24,652 nucleotides of DNA from Jimgerdemannia flammicorona (lineage: Eukaryota; Mucoromycota; Endogonomycetes; Endogonales; Endogonaceae): positions 1 to 24,652 of the forward strand of contig RBNI01001059.1 of the NCBI GenBank assembly GCA_003990745.1, written 5' to 3'. This document shows, in pieces, positions 1 through 9,820 of this stretch; position 1 is the first letter of the stretch; each line of letters starts with the position of its first letter. The notes below the pieces were generated by a model. It was given only the letters and a program-made list of their open reading frames with translations. It searched no databases and had not been told where the DNA came from. The position numbers and the translations under genes were made by a program.

Positions 1-22
1 AAAAAAAAAAAAAAAAAAAAAA
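1..22. repeat. poly(A) run at the window edge
   Basis: The window opens with 22 consecutive A residues. This may be the poly(A) tail of a retroelement lying to the left, or only a low-complexity edge. The left flank is not visible, so the origin cannot be decided. Confidence 0.5.
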
Positions 23-250
23 GAAGTCTCATAGTTGTGAAAACTGGAGCTCAAATGAGAAGGATCCTTCTATGTGTAAGATATCAAGGGAACTACTTTC
101 TGACTTAAAAAAATCTCAGGGACTATACTGCCTACCATGGTACATAGGAACAGACTCAAGAAGTACCACAAACCTATACAAGAGAAGCAAAATGTGATGA
201 CTGCCTGTGAGGTTCTAGTCCACAAATCATAACAGCATGTCTTGTAACCA

Positions 251-1641
251 GCAGGCTATCTATCTGGACCATTCTCTAAGGGATACGGCATTAGCAACTA
301 CTCATCCATGAGATTTCTGAAGCCAGAGGAGTTTGAACCATCAACTAATTGGTCAAGATCAGAATTAGGCCCTTGCTCTATATGAAGGAAGCAACCCTTC
401 ACCATCATGCCAAAATACAAAGAGAAGATACCAGCCCATAAATACTACTTTCAACCTCTTGTCAGAGGTTATGGGATTAGCAAATTTTTCAGAACTGGAC
501 CAATGAATAAGGATGCTCGAGAAGATTCTTATTCAGGAGGAAGATATAACAGTGATCCCAGAATGATGACATCAGCACAGGAGACAGTCTTTCCTTACAA
601 GCTACCAGATCAGAGCACAAAAAGATCATATGACATATGATATGAGCAATAATGACCAACTGTGAGTCATTGTGATCACAGTACAAGCATCCTGAGGAAT
701 ATAAAAGAAGGATCAAGAAACTGCAGTAATAGCAACCAACAAGACCCACCAATTCCAAAATAGCTCAAAGACTCACTACAAATGAAATACCTGCTGCCTG
801 CCAAACCTCAAGGTCAAGGAACCACTAAGGTATCTCAGTTGAAGAAAGGATGTTCCAAGACATCAGAAGAGCCATGAGGACCCACTCAAGAAGGACTCCT
901 AGTATTAACCTAGGTACTGATGATCCTTATCACTATATTCTCTACTGCTGCGAAATGGAAACAAGAATCACCATTGCTACTGAATGTCTCCAAATGTGGC
1001 AGAAGTATGAAATAGGAAACCTCCTCTGCTGAGAGTTCCTACAGGCCAGCCCTCAAGAGCTATAAGATGCCACTCCCATAGATATATGTGAGGCAAGAAT
1101 GGCTAAGAAGATCTATCAGATCTTCAGATATGCACCATGGTCAATCCCCAACTTGGAGTATGTTAGAGTCTCAGATTTCAGAGATCTGTCATCCTGCTAT
1201 ATCAATACACTAGAAGCCAGGGTGGCTACAGAAGCCCAGTCCACTATTACTCTCAATAGTGATGAAGTAGAAGACTTCTGGTATCCCATCCTTCAGGACA
1301 ATCCAGACCAATTCCTATAAGGATTGATCTCAGTATTCCAAGGCCCAAGCATTCAGGTTAGACCTCCCCAAGACCCCACATTTGTCCCCTATTTTGTGGA
1401 AGAGAATCTCATAGACTGAAGAGCTCCAGACCTCCTTCCCACTGCTGAACATGATGACATCATTGGCAATGATGTCATCTTATGTGACATTGAAGCATGT
1501 GAAATACGTGACATATACAAGATATACAGTCTATGTGATGATAATGATGAGACAGATGAGATGTTCATAGACCTCATCTCCTTCGAAGACATCCTGATCT
1601 CTGATGATGAAGCTTCTATAGTCTTGAACATTCTGCTCTAA
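251..1641 (+). pseudogene. Broken retroelement-like ORF with acidic C-terminus (copy A)
   Basis: I do not recognise a named family. Frame 2 is coding-like from about 251 to 640 and repeats the motif GYGIS at 281 and 467, 62 codons apart. It breaks at a TGA (638-640), and coding character moves to frame 1, which runs from about 850 to a TAA at 1639-1641. That frame is interrupted by TGA 1030, TAA 1063, TAA 1318 and TGA 1417. The last ~70 codons are rich in Asp and Glu. A TATA-type promoter and a gag-like frame follow, the same order as at 21854-24104. I infer the extra or terminal ORF of an LTR retroelement killed by point mutation. All four stops could come from C-to-T or G-to-A changes, though that holds for most stop codons and is weak evidence alone. 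Confidence 0.5.
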
Positions 1642-1652
1642 GTCTTCTGATT

Positions 1653-1784
1653 ATACTGAATAATGCCAGCACTAGCATTCTGAGGTGACATGAAATTATT
1701 CCAGCACTGGTATTTTGATGTAATACTAAATAATGCCAGTACTGGTATTCTGATGTAATACCAAATTATACCAGCATCCTGAAC
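1653..1784 (+). repeat. 35-bp tandem repeat, about 3.7 copies
   Basis: Units start at 1653, 1688, 1723 and 1758 (the last partial). Each has the core CCAGYACTRGYATTYTGAKG followed by an AT-rich spacer. The array lies between the stop of the acidic ORF and the TATA box of the putative LTR promoter, where U3 enhancer repeats would be expected. A regulatory role is inference. Confidence 0.8.
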
Positions 1785-1903
1785 CTGTATAACCATCAGT
1801 ACTGACCCTAGAACTTAGCAGTTTTTCCTATCCTGGCATTTTATTTTAGTTATTGGAATTTATATTTAGCTTTATATCTTAACAACCATTGAATTATATT
1901 TTG

Positions 1904-1910
1904 TATAAAT
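1904..1910 (+). promoter_or_regulatory. TATA box of putative LTR promoter (copy A)
   Basis: TATAAAT followed by ACTCCTCTTATTTCCTC matches the TATAAATA followed by a C-rich tract at 23246 in copy B, allowing for C-to-T changes. Conservation between two diverged copies supports a real core promoter. The first homologous leader block (2217) lies 313 bases downstream here and 115 bases downstream in copy B, because copy A carries about 200 extra bases. Confidence 0.5.
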
Positions 1911-2144
1911 ACTCCTCTTATTTCCTCTGAAATAAAGTCAGTTCCAGTTCACTTATACACAATCTCTTGCAAGTAATCTAAGAGATAACAAGACAGTTAA
2001 AGATAAGAAGTTTGAGGACTATAAGACCTTGGGAAGATACTCCAATAAGAACTTACTTATAACAAACTTGAGTTAGTTTAAGAGATACACCTTGAAGAGA
2101 ATCTGGCATATTTGAAGAACTCAGTGACCACTATGTAATAATGA

Positions 2145-2580
2145 ATAAGTCAAAAATATTTCTCTATATAAATATTTCTTTATATATTACTTCTAATATT
2201 AGCCAATAATAGTATTATGAATAGTAAATAAATCTATTTAATAACCTATAAACTACTCTTAAGTAAATCTATACTATATTAGATTCTACTCTTAACTAGA
2301 TCTCAAAATTTTCTAATTGGATATTATCTACAGCAATATACTAATTCAACTAAGCTAGTCTTAGTCTCTTAAAATTTTTGAAATAAGGAAATCCTAAATA
2401 TGCAGAACAAGTCTAAGAAAGGACTTTGGTTGAGATGTTAACTCAATCTTGAAATTAATAAGTATAGAGAATATACTTTATATGAAATTGATTTTGATCT
2501 TAAGAAAACAGTCTTTCAGAATATCTAGAACTTCTAGAAAACTCTTCCAGAACTATATAATAGTATCTTAATAAATTACC
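2145..2580 (+). mobile_element. LTR-retroelement leader and gag start, mutated copy A
   Basis: This segment aligns base for base with 23305-23715 in the same orientation. In the 80 bases from 2217 (against 23361) I count 11 transitions, all C/G in copy B and T/A here, plus 2 transversions. A gag-like frame starts near 2410 (KKGLWLR in both copies) and here contains TAA and TAG stops. Similarity stops at about 2566-2585, where the minus-strand reverse transcriptase remnant begins. The block is therefore truncated by insertion or rearrangement. Confidence 0.7.
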
Positions 2581-2584
2581 CTCT

Positions 2585-3050
2585 TACAGATAGTATCCAA
2601 ACTATATTTAGAAGACTGTCTTTTTAACATCTCTCTTATTAATAAGGATCTAGTAGTAATCATTTCACAAGTCTAGTAGAGAAAAGGTCTTGACCTTGAA
2701 GATTTAGTATAATAACTCATTAATCCTAAGTAAGATATACTTGTTCTTGATAGTAATCTTATTGAGAGTCTATAGTTAATTTATATTTATAGAGAGCTAT
2801 TCTTCTTCTTAATAAATAATATAGGAGCTCTAAATAAAGAACAGATAAGTTTAATATATCTTTGAGTCAATAATTTGATCAACTTATCCTTGAGGATATT
2901 GAGTTCAGATTGGGCCAATTGGTAGATACTCTTATATAGAGGTTCAGATCCTAGGATAAGATTAATTTTATATTGAATTTGGTACTTAAGTAGAAGTCCT
3001 CTAGATTTCTGAAATATATCTTAGAATTCTTCAAATAGTTCTTGAGCCTC
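2585..3050 (-). pseudogene. Reverse transcriptase, N-terminal part (truncated)
   Basis: Minus-strand translation gives SIYQLAQSELNILK then RAPILFIKKK. After a frameshift come LNKITIKNKY, RINELL, SLLDL, ILINKRDVKKTVF and FGYY. These correspond to the Ty3/gypsy RT entry segment, the KDGSLR-DYR-LN block, the block carrying the first catalytic Asp, and the KTAF block. The sequence stops before the YxDD active-site motif. Several TAA, TAG and TGA codons and at least two frameshifts interrupt it. It follows the protease remnant in the expected order. Confidence 0.8.
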
Positions 3051-3240
3051 TGATGAGATTGAACTACTTAGAGCTTTAGGGACTTTTTGTATAGTATAGA
3101 TAAAATATATTTTCTTCTTTTTTTAGAAGAGTCTTTTTATCTGAATGGTAAAAATAATTTCAAACTCTTAATAGCTAGTACTCTTCTAAGATATCAGGAA
3201 GATCTTTTTGCTTTTATAAGTCAGATTAACCTCATTAGTC

Positions 3241-3545
3241 CTCTAGTTGATCTGGGTTGTACTGGATCAATTAGGTCATTTTTAAGATAATATCTTATCT
3301 TAAAATATCTATAATGCTAAAGTCTATCTTTTCTTGATATTTGCCAATCTTGAGTAATAGATCTTTACAGATTATTGTCAAAGATATAGTCTTGCTATTA
3401 CTAAAGATGAAACTTCTTTTTTTAATAGCTAGTCTACTTTGGGCTCCAATCCTCTTAATAGTCTTAGTGCTAATATAGTTTTCTATAGTACTATTATCTA
3501 GTAGGACATTGATATCTTGCCTATAAATCTGACCTATAAATATAA
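3241..3545 (-). pseudogene. Retropepsin-like aspartic protease (dead)
   Basis: Minus-strand reading gives FIGQIYRQDINVLLDNSTIE followed by NYISTKTIKRIG. Then comes LLLKIGKYQEKIDFSIIDIL, and at the end DIILKMT*LIQYNPDQLE. Family knowledge: Ty3/gypsy proteases have (A/L)LDSGAT-x-NFIS and end with YDVILGMPWL-x-x-HNP. Here the active-site DSG has become DNS (codons near 3498-3490), which two G-to-A changes explain. The downstream W is a stop. A 1-nt shift near 3237 separates this domain from the RT part. Confidence 0.85.
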
Positions 3546-3919
3546 TGCAACTATTCTCCTTCTTGATAGTATTAAGTTCTTCATCATTATTGTTCTAATT
3601 GCTATCAGTTTCCTTGAAGTCAGTCTCTCTCTATTCTTCATAAAAAGAGTGGTCTGGTTTGGATTCCTCAGTTTATTGGGCTTAGTATTTCTCAGATTGG
3701 ATTTTGAAACTCTTAGAGAGAGAGATATAATATTCACTAATATATTCTATATAATATATTTAAAAAGAATAAGAGTATTGTCCAAATAGTATATAACTAT
3801 CTATAATTCTCTTATACTAGTTTTTATTATCTTCTCTTATAGTGGTAACCTTTTTACTAGAGGTCTTGTTGATTGATTTAAATCCTTTCTTACTATGGTC
3901 TATTTGAGAGAGTTTAAGA

Positions 3920-4260
3920 ACTTCTTCAATAATAAGATCTTGACAGATTTCTTCAATAATTACTTGAGCAATTCTTTGGCCTACTTTGACTTCAAATGAG
4001 GTGTCTTCAAAATTTTACAAGATAACATAGATTTTACTAGTAAAATCTTGATCAATTACTCCTCCTTTTAGTCCAATATTGAATTTCTTAGCCAAGCTAT
4101 TTCATTTAGTAAAATAGATATATATTCTCTTAGATACTTATGTTATAATTCTAGTATGTAATATAGCATTAATACTTAGTGAGATAGTGAGGTCCTAGCT
4201 ACTATAAAGATTATATCTAGTATCAGTAAGATAGACCTTAGTGGGGATAATGGCCTTATA
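3920..4260 (-). pseudogene. dUTPase domain of a retrotransposon polyprotein (dead)
   Basis: The minus-strand frame contains the ordered motifs of trimeric dUTPases: TDTRYNLYSS*DL (motif 1, usually AGYDL), LHTRIIT*VSKRIY, then SLAKKFNIGLKGGVIDQDFT (motif 3, usually G-IDxxYxG) and FEVKVGQRIAQVIIEEI (the FxVKxGDRIAQLI strand). No frameshift occurs over the domain, but stops lie at 4197, 4140, 4104 and 4017. The enzyme hydrolyses dUTP to dUMP and limits uracil incorporation during reverse transcription. It lies between the gag zinc knuckle and the protease, in the same frame as both. It is certainly inactive in this copy. Confidence 0.88.
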
Positions 4261-4377
4261 CTATATTTTCTATACTTTGATGACATTTTTAGAATTCTTT
4301 TTTCCTGATCCTTCTCCTATTACAGTAATGTTCTAGTTACTGAGTTCTTCTAAATAGTTTCTGTTTCTCTTCTTAGA

Positions 4378-5040
4378 ATATCTGAAAGAGATATATTCTG
4401 TTTTCTTATAAATAAAGTACAATTCTTTTTTATAGAACTATTTCTTTTTATTCTTATTTGAGGGTCTTGGTTCTCTGGAATTTTACTGATTTCTCTGGTC
4501 TCTTTAGTTATTCCTTCTGAAGAGACTCCTCTTATCTTAGTTGTCCTTCTTATATTCTAAATTTTGTGAGATCTGAGTAGTAAGGATTTTACAGACTCTT
4601 CTCTATAACTGAGTAAAATATTATAAATATTGTGGGTATTCTTGGAGAAGACCTTATATCTTAATCTTCTGAGTAAACCAGTCTGATAGGGCAGTAAAAA
4701 GATAATTGACTCTAGTACTATTGATAGCTAAGTTGTTTTTCTGATAAATAAGTCTATAGTCTTGAGATAGGCATCTAATATAGTAATAAAGATTTCTAGA
4801 TTCTCTTTACTATTCTTATAGAACTTTATCTAAACTAGTTTATTCCAAGTTTCTTATATATAGACTATATTTCAGAATTTATTCAATAGTAGAATCTTAA
4901 GTCCTAAATCTGTTATATAGTTATTCTAATCTAGTCTATTATAGATAGCTACTTATTTATTAACTTGAGAGCAGTCTTCTTAGGTTACTGGGTATTCTTC
5001 TAAGGTATGTCAGAACTTGGCTACTATTCTAGTAAAGAAT
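4378..5040 (-). pseudogene. Gag with CCHC zinc knuckle (dead)
   Basis: The frame shared with dUTPase and protease extends upstream to about 5040. It includes VNYLFTALSD and RRLLSS, then a basic tract (PSNKNKKK, near 4465-4441), as expected before a gag nucleocapsid knuckle. The knuckle is at 4419-4378. Its C-X2-C-X4-H-X4-C spacing is exact, but all four ligand positions now read Tyr (YFIYKKTEYISFRY). A G-to-A change turns Cys to Tyr, and a C-to-T change turns His to Tyr. More than ten stops interrupt the frame. Confidence 0.75.
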
Positions 5041-6221
5041 ATTGCTACTATTTCTACTTGTACTACTGATATAGTAAATAACTATTAGAGAGTACTATCT
5101 TTGTTGTTAATAAGCATCTTTATAGGTACTTGGTTATCATTCTATTGATTTGCTTTATATTCTATATTTATTATATTGATAAAGATTTCAATACTGCTGT
5201 TCTTATTACTAAAAGTAGAGACTCTTAAGGTCTTGGTTAGTTTGTTCTATTTAGTAATTTGTCCAACTATTTCTACTAGTATAACTAGCTGAGCAGTTAA
5301 TAAATATTGATATCTATCATTATATTGACTACTAGTAATAAGTCTATAAAGGTGAATTCTTCTGAAGACTGTTCAGTCTATTATAGTTATAGTACAGAGT
5401 AACTTGGGGTTACTTGATTCTCAGAGATCAAATCAAAGAGTTCTGTAAGAGTGAGTAAACTAAACTGCTATATAGATATCTAGATAGGTTCTGGGGTTTG
5501 ATCTTTTTGATCTAGAGATCCTTGGTAAATTTCTAAATCTACTATTTCTTATTAACTATCATTAGACTAATATCCTATTAAGTCTTTATCTAACTCTTTT
5601 TTCTAATGAGATAGTATATCCTTATATTGAATAGGTCTTTCAAAGAAAATATCAGATTCTGACTGAGTAGATGGGTCTACTTTTTGATCAGAAGTTAGGA
5701 GTGGGTAATTTGTTTATTCATTCTCATATCTTGATATAATAGTAGTATAATATATATAACTAGCTAGTAGTAGAGAGATGTTTGGATAAGAGTATAATAG
5801 TATTTATTAGATATAATCTACTTAGTAGCTACTGCTCTTATTATAGAGAAAGCTGTAGAGATATAGCTTAAAAATTTCTGAGTAGTAAGTAGTAGATTCT
5901 TAAGTTTTAGTAACTCTAAAATTGTTATAGACAAGAATATAGAACCTATAGTAGCTGTTTGTATTCCTAAGATCTAGATAGTAGTTTCTAAAGATCTCAT
6001 ATAGGTCTCTATATATCTTATTAATCAGATGCTGATGTAGTCTGGAATCTGTATTTTTCTGATATCACCTAGCCCTAGTAACTATTGCTAAATAGGCTCT
6101 AGTTTCTTAAGAATCCACAATTAGTTCTGAAGTTACTTCTATCTAAAGTTGATCTTGTTCTAACTTCTCAAAAGTGCGTTCTTAATACTATCTTGGCTCA
6201 ATAATTCTACTGCTACTAAGT
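5041..6221 (-). mobile_element. Degraded gag N-terminus and leader of the minus-strand element
   Basis: This is AT-rich and CpG-free, between the recognisable gag frame and the LTR. No domain can be named. Next to the LTR (6221 downwards, minus strand) lies ACTTAGTAGCAGTAGAATTA, which resembles a degraded primer-binding site of the TTGGTAGCAG type. That reading is tentative. Confidence 0.45.
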
Positions 6222-6905
6222 TGTAATAATCCTTATTTCTACCCCTCTCTTATTCTTAGATAATTAAGAAAATAAAATATTACTTAGAGACTTAATATAT
6301 AAGTATATTAAGAAGTCTTCAGTATAAGAAAGTACTTACTTGAAAGTAGTTATAGCAGCAATGCTCTTCTTGATAACTATAGTTATAAGAGACTTGTTCT
6401 TTGCTGTGCACAGACTGCACTCATCTTGGAATTCAGGTTCAATAAGAGGTTTTTCTTAAGTCTTTGAGATTTATATATTAGTCTCAGTTATAAGTTAGCT
6501 AGGCTTCTGGAGTTTAGTTAGAAATACTAGAGTCACTTAAGTGTCATTACTAAGACTCAGAGGAATGTGTGTGTGTAGAGGGGAGACTTGATTCTTGTAT
6601 CAAGGACTAAACTAAAAACTGTCTTTAATGTTGGAGTTGGTTCATGATTTCTGACTAAGTATGAGTGACTAATTTGGTAACTATGGTGAGATAGTGATTG
6701 CAACCTCTGTGATCAGGACCTTTGTGATCAGGACCTTTATAATATAGGTTGTTAAGTAATGATCAATTGCTGCAGCGATTTGCTGTGGCGCCGGTTGTTG
6801 GGGATAAGCTGGATATCGTTTATCTGCTCGTCGTATGCGCTCGATTGTGACGTCATCGCCGGTCATGTGATCGCGTGTCGCGTCTCGTTCGTTCGTTCTA
6901 TTACA
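6222..6905 (-). repeat. LTR of chromovirus-like element, copy 1 (684 bp)
   Basis: It begins TGTAATAA (6222) and ends TATTACA (6905): TG..CA termini within a 7-bp inverted repeat. It aligns along its length with 18735-19510. Similarity ends exactly at TGTAATAA on the left, where gag leader sequence takes over, so this is the 5' LTR of the minus-strand element. The part at 6770-6905 keeps about eighteen CpG sites, including a perfect TGACGTCA palindrome (6848-6855). The matching part of copy 2 has none. Copy 1 is thus the less mutated copy. Confidence 0.85.
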
Positions 6906-6917
6906 GCCACTAAGAAT

Positions 6918-7094
6918 CTTGAATCGACATTCAATTCAATTAGACTAATTGAATTAGACCCTTAATTCGATTTGAATCAAATTGAATCACACCTCAATTC
7001 ATTCAATTTGAATACAAAAATTCCCAATTTGATTCAATTTGAATAATTTGAATCAATCCCAATTCGATTTGATTCAATTCGTTTGAGAGCACTA
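6918..7094. mobile_element. AATTGAATT-rich foldback remnant related to the MITE at 19537-19936
   Basis: It is made of repeated and inverted AATTGAAT/ATTCAATT words and ends TTTGAGAGCACTA, identical to the right terminus of the 19537-19936 element. The matching left terminus (TAGTGCTC) is not found, and no 8-bp target duplication is visible, so one end has been lost or rearranged. It separates the LTR from the NLR gene. Confidence 0.6.
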
Positions 7095-7428
7095 AGTCTA
7101 GCCCATACCCCCTAGCCTATCAGAGCAGCTGAATGAGATAGATGCTTGCCACAAAGCTGATCACCAAGCTGAAGAAAGATATCTCAATATTTTGAGTTGT
7201 TGTCAGTAGTTCCCAGAGCCTATACTATACTATCTGGCTCTCAGAAAGACAAACCCCTTAAAAACTTGAAAACTGTAGCCTTGAGGTTGGGGCAACTCAA
7301 CACCTTCACACTCCTCTTCTCTTGCTGCATCTAATACACCCAATCTCTGGGGCGCTGAGACCCCTTTGTAGAGAAACCAATTTCCACCCAAACCTTGTGC
7401 CCGGTATGGTTCGAGAGAATGAAGTCCC
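7095..7428 (+). promoter_or_regulatory. Upstream region of the NLR gene
   Basis: Only 334 bases separate the transposon remnant from the predicted start codon. Base composition is normal, unlike the AT-rich DNA to the left. A pyrimidine-rich tract at about 7308-7347 resembles the CT blocks common near fungal transcription starts. No convincing TATA box is seen. The promoter must lie here or reach into the foldback/LTR DNA. Confidence 0.45.
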
Positions 7429-7432
7429 ATGA
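7406..7432 (+). promoter_or_regulatory. Short upstream ORF overlapping the NLR start codon
   Basis: An ATG at 7406 opens an 8-codon frame (MVRENEVP) whose TGA (7430-7432) overlaps the main ATG (7429-7431) as ATGA. A second out-of-frame ATG at 7419 runs past the main start. If transcription begins upstream of 7406 these could limit translation or favour the in-frame ATG at 7459. The main frame has a TGA at 7420-7422, so 7429 is its first ATG. The transcript start is unknown. Confidence 0.4.
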
Positions 7433-9820
7433 CAATCTTCCTCCCTCTCTTCGCAAATATGCTAATATCTTTGTCCAAGGACACTGCGACTGACACTGCG
7501 ACTGACAACCCCGAGCCGCGCGAAATCAAAGTCCTCGTCAACGTTTCCGCTACTGACGGTGCCCAAGCCGAATTTCATTACAGCCACTATTTCAACTTGA
7601 AACAATGCCTGGATGGTCGAGCCATCGCCGTTGAGGTCTTCGATGAAAAGCCCGAACGTTGGGAGCTTATAAAGTATGGCAAGTTGTTGTCCAGAGCACT
7701 CTTTTTCAAAGTGAATAGCCCAGCATATAAATTGCTGCAGAATGTCATTTCGTCTCAGCCTACTGGTCGGGTCTTGCTCAATCTCAACGGCGATGATGAC
7801 CTTGACATTATCCCTTGGGAATATTCGTGGAGAGCTGGGTCATATCTGGTCCGCCAATGCATGTTTGCAAGAGTTCACAAACCGAATGAACTCCAGCTGT
7901 CGAAGCTTCCGCTGCGCATTGTCGCTGTGGTGCCGGACCCTGTCAACCGGCCAGATAATCCCGATGCCAACCTTCCAGATTTGCATTTATTCGATCAGTT
8001 CCAAAACTTCATCGACGGACACTTTGGCAACACGAAAGAAATAATTTTGGAGCGCGTTTTCCCGCCAACCGTTGACCGAATGGATGCGTTGCTCATGAAT
8101 AAACCCGAGACTTCCACAGTGCTTCATTTCATGGGACACTGCGCGGAGATGTACGGGAAAAGGACCCTCATTTTCGAACATAACCAGACTGGAGAGCCCG
8201 AATTCATTGATACATTACGTCTCGTCAGCGTACCCAAGAACCTGCGACTCGCGTTCTTATCTGCTTGCAATACTCGCGACGTCGCCCGAATCCTGCTCGA
8301 GCACGGTGTTCCGTACACCATTGGTTCGTGCTGTTCCCTACCCGACGACCTCGCTCGCAAGTTCGAGTCCAAGTTCTACCAGTTGCTTGCTGGCGGCTTC
8401 TCAGTCGAGAAGGCAATGTGGAGGGCGCGTGTGTTTCTCAATGATGTTACCGAGACCCGACAAAGCGACTTCCTCCCTGGTGCCATGATTCTTTACTCGT
8501 CCAGGTTTCAAGAAGATGATGGCGCGTTCGCATGCAAGGAGGGCAAGCCCACGGTCAATTTTCACATACCCGAGCACAACCTCGAATTTATGACAACTTC
8601 GACTTTCTGCGGACGTAAGCAGGAGCTTTTCAAATTGGGCTTCGTTTTGAGAAAAATGGCAAATCGCCAGACATATTCTTGTTTCTTGTACACCGTTATT
8701 GGAATCAGGGGCCAAGGCAAGACAGCGTTGGCCATGGAAGCCATAAGACGGACAGCCAATCTCTTCCCTGGTGGGATCTTCGCTTGGCATTTTGATCGCA
8801 TGGAAATGTCGGCCATCGAATATCTTCAGCGGCTTGTCGAGGTCATATTCCCGCATAAAGTTGAATCGTTATTGAAGATTCCGAGTGGCGGCGGCGACGA
8901 CGACGTTCAGCGCCTCGGATCAGTCATAAACAAGGAATTCGCGAGCCATCCGACTTGTTTGTTGGTCCTTGATCATGCTGATAGTTTGAGGCCCACCGAA
9001 ACGGGTGATGAGAATTGTGTGAAGCTGGGAAACTGGGTTCGCCAATTTGCAGCTAATGGTACAGTCAAAATTCTTGCAATAGCGCGTGAACCTCTGGGCT
9101 GGGCGGGTGAGATGACTGAAACTCTCTCTGGTATGACCATTCCGGGAGGCGTCGAGTTGTTCCTACGAAATCTTGACCATCAAGTAAAGGAGAGGATGGA
9201 GAAGGAGGAAAATTACGACCGGTTGCTAGAAAACCTCGTCAAACTCGTTGACGGACATCCACTCTGTCTGAAATTCCTTGCCCGTTCTGTTTGCTTACTA
9301 CAACACTCCAACGTGTCACTTAAGAAACTCGTTCAAGAGCACGGTAGTGCATTGCTGGACTCGAATGGAAGTACAAACCTCAGCACTCTTTTCCGACCAA
9401 CGATCAACGTGATTCCACTACAGGAGCGTCAACTACTGTACATGTGCTCTCTCTTCACTGGAACAATTACAAAAGGAGTGCTGGAATTTGTCCGTCATTT
9501 TGTCGAGTGCGTTAATACATCCGAATTAGAAATCGATTTTAGTAAGACAATAGCGAAGGACCTTCAACAATTGTGCCGTCGTGGATTGCTGTCAAAAAAA
9601 GAAGAAGAAAAAGAAGAAAAAGAAGAAAAAGAAGAAAAAGAAGAAAAAGAAGAAACAGAAGAAAAAGAAGAAAAAGAAGAAATTGAATACAGTATTCAAT
9701 TCGCTCTTAGAGTAGGCGTGAAACTGTGTAATTCTATGTTGAAACTCCACCTACCTTTGCCGGTGGATGGCTTGGTCAATGATACATTTGTAATCGGCGT
9801 GGTCAAAAAACTTCCACATG
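7429..9820 (+). CDS. NLR exon 1: CHAT domain plus first NB-ARC-type NTPase
   Basis: Residues 1-797. The CHAT region shows IIPWEY (128-133), LHFMGHCAE with the likely catalytic His237, and LAFLSACNT with the likely catalytic Cys280. GVPYTIGS and a helical FYQLLAGGFSVEKAMWRAR follow, typical of CHAT folds. The usual GHG is GHC here. NTPase 1 starts at FCGRKQEL (393), with Walker A GIRGQGKT (425-432), Walker B LLVLD (511-515), the arginine-bearing strand KILAIAR (547-553) and DGHPLCLKFLA (608-618). A winged-helix-like region follows and holds an acidic/basic repeat. The 5' splice site is GTAAGC at 9821. Intron 1 (9821-9887, 67 nt) has a CTAAC branch-like site and ends TTATAG. Unspliced reading stops at 9840. 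Confidence 0.85.

Larger units (their letters stand above)
2585..6905 (-). mobile_element. 5' half of a dead Ty3/gypsy element (LTR-gag-dUTPase-PR-RT)
   Basis: Read on the minus strand, the order is LTR (6905-6222), a possible primer-binding stretch, gag, CCHC knuckle, dUTPase, aspartic protease and the first part of reverse transcriptase, which ends abruptly near 2585. RNase H, integrase and a 3' LTR are absent here. Integrase tail, chromodomain and an LTR of the same family occur separately at 18735-21723 on the same strand. The body has almost no CpG and many in-frame stops. Gag to protease (5040-3241) stays in one frame for 1,800 bases, so the damage is mainly substitutions. Order and motifs place it in Metaviridae. 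dUTPase-bearing Metaviridae have been reported from fungi. Confidence 0.85.

Noticed and set aside
3087..3290. A plus-strand frame with LVDLGCTGSIRS, resembling a retroviral protease active site.
   Set aside because: The minus strand at the same place carries a better and longer protease/RT context in a frame continuous with gag and dUTPase. The plus-strand match is isolated and lacks the rest of a protease.
3241..5040. Using the in-frame stop codons as proof of RIP.
   Set aside because: TAA, TAG and TGA can nearly always be derived from Gln, Arg or Trp codons by one transition, so stops alone prove little. The paired-copy comparison and motif changes are the stronger evidence.
8401..8856. 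A 151-codon open frame on the minus strand inside exon 1.
   Set aside because: It overlaps the conserved CHAT and P-loop coding sequence and is a shadow frame.
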